From: Epithemia pelagica
Taxonomy: Eukaryota > Bacillariophyta > Bacillariophyceae > Surirellales > Surirellaceae
Assembly (NCBI GenBank): GCA_946965045.2
Contig: OX337242.1
Coordinates: 2,108,001-2,172,000, forward strand
Reading direction: 5' to 3'
DNA: 64,000 nucleotides
Numbering within the stretch: the stretch's first letter is position 1; each line of letters opens with the position of its first letter. The translations under genes were made by a program, and so were the position numbers. The notes beneath the pieces were generated by a model. The model was not told where the DNA came from. It was given only the letters and a program-made list of their open reading frames with translations, and searched no databases. Positions 56,526 through 64,000 of this stretch are shown one piece after another.

Positions 56526-58586
56526 CTAGTTCGGTATCCCTTTGGTCGTTTCGGACGATTGTGCCGATGCGTCATTGCTGGCGGCTGCTTCTGTCGTTGC
56601 AGTTGCAGTAGGAGCCGTCGGCGGCACGACTTGAACAGTGGCGGCGGCACTGTGTTTCCAATCGTCCAACCAGGTACTCCAGGATGGCAATCGTTGATTT
56701 TGCGTATGGACGGTAAAATGAATCACCTTACCAACAATGGCCGCCGTCATGGCTCGGGTCAAGGCTGCCCGCAAATCGGTCGATTGTGCCATGACTCGTT
56801 CCAAATCCTCATGAGACCAAACCAACACGGTACAATCTTCTTGGGCCACAATCGAAAACAGCGCAGTGGGGGTCGTTATAGTAGTAGTAGGACTCGTTGT
56901 CGTCACGGGAGGAGGGTCGGAGGGTCCCCCATGGTTCCCTTCTTGTTGTTGTCGTGGTGGTTTCTTGACGGATTCCCCCATGGGTCCCATGGTTTCATCC
57001 ATGAATTTCGCCAATTCCTCCAAATCTTTGTGGTCGTCATCATCATCATCATCATCATCATCATTGTTTTGGGGTTGTGGAGGTGGTGGTTGTCGTGGTC
57101 GACCGAGTGGAAAGAACCAGACTGGGTCTGTTTTGTTGTTGTTGTTGTTGTGTTGGGGTTCCTTGTGCGTTGCTGTTGTGGCATCCTGGAACCAGGACTG
57201 CCAAAACGAGAACGGTTTGGGTGAGTCCACGGGTTGTCGTGACGAGGTGCTCGTGTCGGGGAACCACCACGACTGCCACCATGCTGGTTGGACGGTGGGT
57301 GGTGGAGGTTTGGGACGATTCCATGGAACCAGCCACTCCCCCCAAACCAAGGACCACGGAGTCGTATGATTTGTTGTCATTGTCGTCGTTGTTTTCGTCG
57401 GTTCTGGTTGGTTTGGTTGGGGGGTAGCGGTCGATGGTTTCTTGGTGGTGGTCATGGTCTTGTTCCAATAGTGTTCCAAAAAGGCCATTTCCCCGACCCA
57501 TGCTCCCGAATCTCCCAATGCCGTGGGGGAAGGTGGAATGGTCGTTGTTCCAGGAGAGGCTTGCCGTGTTTGTTGTGGTTGTGGTGGTGGTTGTCGATTG
57601 CTATCAAAGGAAATGGCCGAGAGATATCGTCCCAATACATTGGCGCGGGTCCGACCTTGGACAATCAAAAACACATGGGTGAGTGCTTGTCCCTTGCGAA
57701 TCAAGACCTGGCCCTTGGGCACGTGCACGGTATGGGCACACTGGAGCAGTGTGGCAAATTGTCGGGGAGTCACACCATGGGGCAAAAAATACTGCGTATA
57801 CCAGGCTTCGTGCGTGGCCTGACGAAACACCCCCATTCCCCTGTGTCGTTCGTGGACAATGCCCACCATCTTGTACCCATTGACACTGGCAAAGGTGGTC
57901 GTCCACGCGACGGTCACGAGGCGGACCGTGGGTTGGACGATTTGAAAAACGAGTCCGGACACATTGCCCAAGAAGGAAAAGAGCCGCAATTCCAAGACAT
58001 CGGTCCGCGTAAAGCCAATCAAGGTACAGATACTTCCCACATGTAACAGGACCACGGCCCAATTCGCGTTCCACCATGTGTGGACACGCTGCCAATATTC
58101 GGCAAAGGTAATGGTTCGACGATACAAGGGTTGATGGGCACAATAGGGGGAACTAAAGGTAAAGGGAATTTCCGGAAGCGTCCCAAACAAGGGCAAGGAA
58201 GGAACCGATGTGGTGGTGGTGGTTGTTTCCGCAAAGGCATGGGCCTGCAAGACTCGTTTCCGTCGTCCTCGAGTGACCTGAATGACGGGAGACCTGTTGT
58301 GGTTGGAACCTCGATGGGTTCGAACGTGATTATAGTAATAATAATAATACTTGGGAGCATGATGATTAGTATGCGACAAGGGTTTGGTGGGACGAAGACG
58401 ACGGGATCCAGCCACCAGCCGTGACCACACGTGGGAGGAGGACAACAACTGGTTCCACCACGACTTGGTCGAAACCGAAAACCACTTGTTGAATTCACCA
58501 CCACCACCACCACCCAGAACCGGTTTGGAGGAGAAGCGCGTTGCTACCAGTCGTCGTGGTCGTCGTCTGGAACTGGAATACATCAT
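56526..58586 (-). CDS. Popeye-like cyclic-nucleotide-binding protein, diverged paralogue
   Basis: Starts at the ATG at 58586 (MMYSSSRRRPRR), 686 aa; the frame is open about 110 bases further upstream without ATG. The order of parts equals array copy 5: low-complexity N-terminus (including six tyrosines near residue 80), membrane region from ~172 (NWAVVLLHVGSICTLIGFTRTDVLEL, shown here in two overlapping pieces: NWAVVLLHVGSICTL and LIGFTRTDVLEL), FLPHGVTPRQFATLLQCAH, VPKGQVLIRKGQALTHVFLI, GAWVGEMAFLEHYWN, a very long Q/P/T/D-rich insertion with ten aspartates in a row, then ALFSIVAQEDCTVLVW and LTRAMTAAIVGKVIHFTV. The matching landmarks with otherwise different sequence show an old duplication. 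Located about 6 kb from the array and on the same strand as the array Popeye genes. Ligand binding is inferred from the fold only. Confidence 0.72.
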   Translation of the reverse strand: MMYSSSRRRPRRLVATRFSSKPVLGGGGGGEFNKWFSVSTKSWWNQLLSSSHVWSRLVAGSRRLRPTKPLSHTNHHAPKYYYYYYNHVRTHRGSNHNRSPVIQVTRGRRKRVLQAHAFAETTTTTTSVPSLPLFGTLPEIPFTFSSPYCAHQPLYRRTITFAEYWQRVHTWWNANWAVVLLHVGSICTLIGFTRTDVLELRLFSFLGNVSGLVFQIVQPTVRLVTVAWTTTFASVNGYKMVGIVHERHRGMGVFRQATHEAWYTQYFLPHGVTPRQFATLLQCAHTVHVPKGQVLIRKGQALTHVFLIVQGRTRANVLGRYLSAISFDSNRQPPPQPQQTRQASPGTTTIPPSPTALGDSGAWVGEMAFLEHYWNKTMTTTKKPSTATPQPNQPEPTKTTTTMTTNHTTPWSLVWGEWLVPWNRPKPPPPTVQPAWWQSWWFPDTSTSSRQPVDSPKPFSFWQSWFQDATTATHKEPQHNNNNNKTDPVWFFPLGRPRQPPPPQPQNNDDDDDDDDDDHKDLEELAKFMDETMGPMGESVKKPPRQQQEGNHGGPSDPPPVTTTSPTTTITTPTALFSIVAQEDCTVLVWSHEDLERVMAQSTDLRAALTRAMTAAIVGKVIHFTVHTQNQRLPSWSTWLDDWKHSAAATVQVVPPTAPTATATTEAAASNDASAQSSETTKGIPN

Positions 58587-58889
58587 CCTACCGTGATGAA
58601 ACGAAGAATACACACTTGGAGAGAACGACGACGAGTCTCTGGTTCGTAGAGAGAGACCACGACGACGACGACCGGAGGAATGAGGACGACACAACAAATA
58701 ATGGATCTTCCAAACTCCAAACGGAACAAAGCCGAAAAGATTTTATGTGCGACCCATTATTTATGCGAATTAGAGACGACCGATAGGTCTTAGATCACTT
58801 GGGTCGCACAAAATGGCATCGACGATGTGGCGCGGTCTCTCCATTTTCAACAGAGAGGGGAGCCGAATGTGAGATGATGAGGATGAACA
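58587..58889. other. Upstream region of the Popeye paralogue
   Basis: About 300 bp with promoter potential only. The open reading of the Popeye frame continues to about 58697 without ATG. Confidence 0.4.
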
Positions 58890-60081
58890 TTGAATACGAT
58901 GACTCTTCGCACGGCGACGGCGCCTCAACCAGAATCACAAGAGCCTTCCTCTCCGTCCACAAATACAAAATCACCGCATCCCGTAACGCAAATATCAAAT
59001 AATTACAATCTCCAGCAGGAAACAACCAGGAGGATACTGTCTCAAGAAAAAGAGATGGTTTCTAATGCTTTGGAAGACAATTAGAAGAGCTACGAAGAGA
59101 GAAAGGAATTCCTGACGACGACGAGTGGAAACGGCAGTTTTCGAATGGCTTAATCTGGAACGCATATCTTTCAAGATTCCCGAAAAGTTCGTGGAAATTT
59201 TCGTGAATCAGGAGAAGGTAATGATGGACAATGAGAAGGTAATGAGGGACAATGAGAAGGCCATGACGGACAACGAGCGTGACCTCGCGCAATCAGTTGA
59301 TTCTTCTCGGCTACTTCGTTCTTCTGCGACATGCGCCTGTTATGGAGGTCACAAAGAAGAGTGGAACGCTTTCAGGCGCTTATGTCCCGTCCGGTCGGGA
59401 AAAGTGTACAGCATCGCCTTCCGTAGACTATCGGAATAAAGATATCCCCCGAATGTTTGTGTACCGTTGTCAAATGTTGCCAGCAAAACCGAAGACCTTT
59501 CAGTTGCGTGTCCGAATTGCTCTAAATGATTATGTTCGCAATTACAAAAAATGGCTTGAAATTAGAGCTGAAGCGAGCATATTTTCAAACAAACCAGATA
59601 TTCTGGTTGTTGCGTTTGCGGGGTTCCTCGGTCAGCCACTGCTTGCTGTGGAAGTGAAGCAGCCGTGGGACTCGAACAGTCAATGATCGATCCGAAAATC
59701 TGGGGCCAGGTCTATGACTATGCCCAGTTCATGAAACTCCAGGGTCACAACAACCCATTCGTTTTCTATCTTCTTTGCGCGAATCTTTCCTTGCGTGGGA
59801 TCAAGACCATTTCTACTGCGAAGCACAAGCAAAAAGCAACCCCGTCCGTTTCCAACGGGAAAACTTACGCGATTCGAAAGAGTCTCCAGTCCTCGGATGG
59901 TCCGGTCACTCCACCCCCGCGCACGATAGCAGAAGAGCCATTGGATACTAGCACAGGTATCGCAGGTGGGACACAACCTCACGTTAGAGAGTGCAATGGG
60001 AACAGAGTATCGATTGTATCTCATTGTCTTGTTCATGGTCTTTGCGGTTGTGCACCTGTCTCGGTTTCAGAGAGTCAGTAA
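58890..60081 (+). pseudogene. Degenerate coiled-coil / PD-(D/E)XK nuclease-like gene
   Basis: Pieces of one protein lie in successive plus-strand frames. First come a polar N-terminus and LSQEKEMVSNAL; after a frameshift, RQLEELRREKGIPDDDEW; then a coiled-coil repeat (NQEKVMMDNEKVMRDNEKAM); then YVRNYKKWLEI, SIFSNKPDILVVAF and QPLLAVEVKQP; and after another frameshift near 59670, LEQSMIDPKIWGQVYDYAQF. The pattern PDILVV...LLAVEVKQP...GQVYDY resembles the PD-(D/E)XK-type domains in repeated diatom and oomycete protein families, with D and ExK as putative catalytic residues. At least three frameshifts make it a pseudogene. Family assignment is tentative. Confidence 0.5.
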
Positions 60082-61585
60082 TTCAGTTCATGTCTCATCA
60101 CAGTGTGTGGAAAGGACCCCAACATAACTCTTGAAACACACATGTCAGTTTCCTCTTGTGACGGTCCTTGGAATGGCCCAGGACATTGTTTTCGTGCAGT
60201 TGCGTCTTTTGCGGATGATGGTTCAACAGTAACGGCACGAAAAAGTCATGGCCTTATTGTCTCATGTTGGTTCTGTCGCCGTGTTTTCGGTCGACATGGA
60301 GAGATTGTACGAGTCCTGCAAGCTGTTGTGGTTGTCGTTGTGGCTCTGTGAGAGAAGGACGACCACTCCAATGGACTGCACACTACTACGACACACCTAG
60401 AGTTCCTCCAAGTCAAGTCTGAATTGTGGTTGTGTGGATCGGTATCGTTCGTGGTGCCGCTGGACCCAAAGAGTTGGGGGAACGACGTAGTAGGTAAACA
60501 CGGACCAGATTCGATCCGTCGTCATTGAGGTCTGACAGTCGTGATACTAGTGGTACTCTAGGATGTATGTTCTTGTGAATTTCATTCGTGCTGCACCATC
60601 CAAAGGCGTGGTTGTCTCGAATAATAATGGATGCTATACGGTGGCACAATCCTCACTGTCGATGATGGTATCCTTGTCGTCGTAGTAAATAATAGCTAGA
60701 GCCATAAAGCGTCAGTGAAAGGGCAAATACGAATGGGTTCTCGCGTATATAATGACAATGATCTTGGGTCGTACCATCTTGTTCATTCGGTCATGATCTT
60801 GGATCAGGGTGGCCAAAATGATTGATGCGGGCCTTTTGTGTGTACCCTGTCGGAACTTCTCGGCATATTATTCCAGAGGTTGTGTTGTAGTGGTGAGATT
60901 CGACTGATATAGTCATTCATGTGTCTCACAGACAGTGGAGACGAAAGCGTTCCACGGAGGAGACAGCACAGCAGGATGTGGTTCAAACAAGTGTGGGGCT
61001 TGGGATTCGATGCGGTGTACCGAGAATGTTGTCATGAATCGGTCGCTGTGGCGATACGAATAGCTAGGAACTGATCGTTGTTTCGAGAAGGAGACTTTGA
61101 CTCGTCTCGCGGACTCTTTTCTCTCTTGATATTGCTATGGACAAAACAAAACACAACGCGAAAAGATTTGTGGAAAGATACGGGGGATCTTGTCATGTAG
61201 ATTATGTGCGACTCACATCCACGAAACTTCGTGCCAAAAGCCTGACCCAGACATGCTGTCGATTTCGTTTCCACCTCAAACGTCTATGGATTCCATAAAA
61301 TCGAAAGATTTCTACAGCAGCAACAATCCATCGTAGGACACGCATGGGTGCAAGGGATAACTTCGGGTTTCTACAAGAGATTATGCTACCTCCCACACAT
61401 TGGAGGGTCGCCAGTTTAGAGGTCCACATCGCCATTTTGGGGCGACGTGGGCGATTAGTTCATAGATGGGCGATCGGGTCACGGGTTACTGTGAACCTTA
61501 ACATAGCTCAGTCCCGCATGACATAGTGACATTGCGAAACTTATTCGGTCCCCTCGAACAAGATCATCCTCTGTAGGACTCACCG
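60082..61585. other. Gene-poor stretch
   Basis: About 1.5 kb with only short frames of unconvincing composition on both strands. No repeat, RNA gene or motif could be supported. Confidence 0.4.
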
Positions 61586-62010
61586 CTATGGATCGTCTGG
61601 TTCGACATGAGTTCGCGATCTCAAAAGCAGTTGCTTCTTCCAATGCAACATAACGCTTGCCCATCCACTGTTTGTATCCCACAGGGTAAACCCATTTCCA
61701 AACCCATTCACGGATGACATGCTCTCGGGAATTCCGACTTCCGACACATTAACCACGGCCCTGCTGTAATCCTGGAGAATTGTCTCGTATTGGCTGACTG
61801 GAAAATTCTTTAGCGAAAGTGATTCTCCCCGGCCTTCTCCTTGAAGAAGTCCACATAGTACTTGCAAATGCTTGTTTGTGTCGAGAGCATCGTACTCTTT
61901 CTCCTTGCTTCTTGCAAAACTTCTGGGCTGGTGAGATCCGTAGTCGGTGCTAAACCTTTTAACTCGTCGTCAGGTTTGGTCTGCTGGTAGTCTCCCATAT
62001 CCGATGACAA
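61586..62010 (-). pseudogene. Broken short frame, unknown
   Basis: Two overlapping minus-strand frames (61810-62010, with SPEVLQEARRKSTMLST and YYVDFFKEKAGE; and 61586-61867, with YETILQDYSRAVVNVSEVG) look like one protein interrupted by a frameshift near 61820. Composition is protein-like but I do not recognise it. It could be a relic of a transposon or a repeated gene. Confidence 0.25.
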
Positions 62011-63391
62011 ATTTTGTAATTCCTATTGCATACTCCTGGTGGTTCCGCTCCATTCGTACATCCACCAATCAAACTTCATCCTCCTTGGTGGTTCCGTTTC
62101 ACACGTACGTCCACCGACACAACTTCCTTTCAACATTGTGGTTCAACCAACCCGATGGTTATTTAATCCACAATTCTGCATCTCTCCTGATGGAAAACAA
62201 TAATAGAAAAACCATCTCAATCTCTTTGTGGTTCGGCACAACGATTCTGCTGCTTACTCCACAGGAAAACAGGTTAACAACCAAATGGAATTCAACCAAG
62301 CTCGTGCTTTGTCCAGAACTGTGGTACGGGACGCCAGGACGTTTGCTGCTGGCAACACGGTCAATGTACCTCGGAGCAGGGCTGGTACTGAATCTTTATC
62401 AAATCGTTACCGTCTTTTCATCTGCTTGCTTCTTAGAGCAGGAAGGCCAGTATTTTCCACAATTACCTTACGTTTGGGGGCGATGTCCCCATAGACTGCA
62501 TGTGTCTCTTCGTCTACACCTGCCTTCTCATTCTTAGTTTCTGTCTGCTCACAATGAGCAACATCAGACAGTAAAATCCTTTCATGTCTGGCTCCCGCGT
62601 GTAACAAGAGCTTTGCGACTCATCCCAGGCCATAGCTGCATTTACAGATTTTCAGAGACCCACAGGGTGCGCAACTTTTCATAGCACGACTCGTTGTTGT
62701 CGCAAAACCGTGACGCATACACCACCTTCAGGCTGTGGTTGGCCATTAGTACTGCCCTGTTCGGCTCATTGCTTTATTATCCGCGTACATCATGGCCTCA
62801 GCCTTATGAATCCACTGATAATGGCAACTCTTTCTTGCGCATGAACGCATACTGGATTCCATTCATCAATGTTGTCCCCCCTGGAATTGGTGGGACCATA
62901 ATATGCATGGCTGTTAGGCATTTGCCCGTTGATGTTTGTATTACACACACCATCACACCACGGTGAAACTTGATCGCTTGTCGGCTCACAAGAGCGTCCC
63001 CGGAAACACATTCCGTTTCCCTTATATTTCTGTTGCCGCACGAGCTTCCTTGCCTCCCACACGTTGCCCCGCCATGGGGCTAACAACGCAACTGTGGTAC
63101 CTGAGGCCTTGTCCTTACACATCCAATATTGGCTACTACCAACAGCTGCTTTCATCAAGAGCACTTCTCGCTATCATTGCCAAAGTTCTCAAACCACAAT
63201 GACCCCTCTTTCTGTTGGATTACATGCACAAATGCCACGCGTTGTGAGTGCATCCCGAAGGCATTATGGCTTTGGTCATTGTTTCATTGATGATTTCTTT
63301 GAAGCAAAGATAATGCGTACAACTACCTCCTCTCACGGAGTGTTCTGCACGATGGGCGCATTGTGCCCCGTTGACATAGCTGTCGGACACA

Positions 63392-63475
63392 GCTTTCACA
63401 GACAAAACGTGTCGCGGTGACATCAACTTGCATGATGCAGTCACAGACAAAATGCTTTCACAGACAAAACGTGTC
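63392..63475. repeat. Pair of 22-bp direct repeats
   Basis: GCTTTCACAGACAAAACGTG plus TC occurs at 63392-63413 and 63454-63475; a shorter TCACAGACAAAA lies between them. Confidence 0.9.
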
Positions 63476-63530
63476 ACAGTGACTTGGATTGACATGCTTC
63501 GATTGACTGGGGTTGCAACATTCCCCCCTT

Positions 63531-63554
63531 GACCGGTGCATATATGCACGGGTC
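63531..63554. repeat. 24-bp near-perfect palindrome
   Basis: Centred on TGCATATATGCA (63537-63548), extending to GACC and GGTC on the outside with a single mismatched pair. It is followed within about 15 bases by GTGCAACA, which resembles GTTGCAACA about 20 bases before it. Confidence 0.85.
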
Positions 63555-64000
63555 ATGTGGTGCAACAAAGTGTGGCGACAACAAAGTGATGGCCCCAGCG
63601 CAACGTTCTTATTGTTTTAGACGAACATTGCAGCTTGCACAAAATTATGGTTCAACGCCATCGCACCACAAAGTGACTGGAACATGTCACATTCTTCACA
63701 TTACGTTTTCTTGTTGTACATCACAACGATTTATGCTTCATGGGTGTCTTACAGGGCCTTATCTGCCCGCACCAATGTTCATAGAGATAGTATAGGGACT
63801 AGCAACTTCAATGATTTGATAATCCATTGCTCCAACGGTTTCAGAGATCGCATGTAATTGACAGCGCAACAGAACACAGTGTTCACGCAGTACCAGGCGC
63901 AGGAAACGTTGTCTTTGTCAACAGGCCCTCGTAATTCGATACTATTACGGGCGTTGTATCTTCGCATCATAATGGAGGGTCATCACCTTGAAGTGACATC

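Larger units (their letters stand above)
62011..64000. other. Gene-poor right end
   Basis: Only short frames in competing directions. A short imperfect duplication (GGTGGTTCCG...CGTACGTCCACC) lies at about 62037-62117. A minus-strand 124-codon frame (62790-63164) has no recognisable motif. The direct repeats and palindrome near 63.4-63.55 kb are listed separately. Confidence 0.4.

Noticed and set aside
62790-63164. Minus-strand 124-codon frame as a gene
   Set aside because: No recognisable motif, competing frames on the other strand over the same bases, and a relic-rich neighbourhood.

Overview
This is a nuclear eukaryotic window, most probably from a pennate diatom. The grounds are: spliced genes with short GT-AG introns (83 to 224 bp); CAA/CAG-rich low-complexity insertions inside conserved domains; an HMG-box protein with an enlarged loop; a GT92-type glycosyltransferase with a long N-terminal extension; a Ty1/copia pol relic; and a presequence with a SAFAP-type plastid cleavage motif. 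The organism call is inference. No rRNA, tRNA or CRISPR was seen.

Layout. 0-15 kb is ordinary gene-dense sequence: the end of an unknown gene, an HMG-box protein, MAD2 (two exons), a membrane-anchored thioredoxin-like protein (-), a GT92-like glycosyltransferase, a DCN1-like neddylation factor (-, two exons) and a very large disordered protein (-). 15-26 kb is repeat- and transposon-rich. It has two dispersed copies of an orphan two-exon gene family, a pair of direct repeats, a small unknown gene, a transposon-type gene broken by one in-frame TGA, and a copia reverse transcriptase/RNase H fragment.

26.3-50.6 kb is the main feature: a tandem array of four complete ~5.08 kb units plus a fifth partial unit. 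Every unit carries one copy of the orphan two-exon gene (+) and one Popeye/cyclic-nucleotide-binding-like gene (-). Units 1-4 also carry a ~1.1 kb segment S with a 16-bp minisatellite. Only the fifth Popeye copy, at the unique right flank, has an in-frame ATG at its 5' end. Copies 1-4 are cut just upstream, and copy 3 also has a nonsense codon. An older, diverged Popeye paralogue lies at 56.5-58.6 kb, so the family has both an old and a recent phase of local duplication.

50.6-58.6 kb returns to single-copy genes: a plastid-targeted OB-fold/methyltransferase, a two-exon multi-pass membrane protein, a P450 relic and the Popeye paralogue. 58.9-64 kb holds only degenerate material: a frameshifted coiled-coil/nuclease-like relic, short broken ORFs, direct repeats and a palindrome. 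Intergenic stretches without an assignable function are listed so that coverage is explicit.
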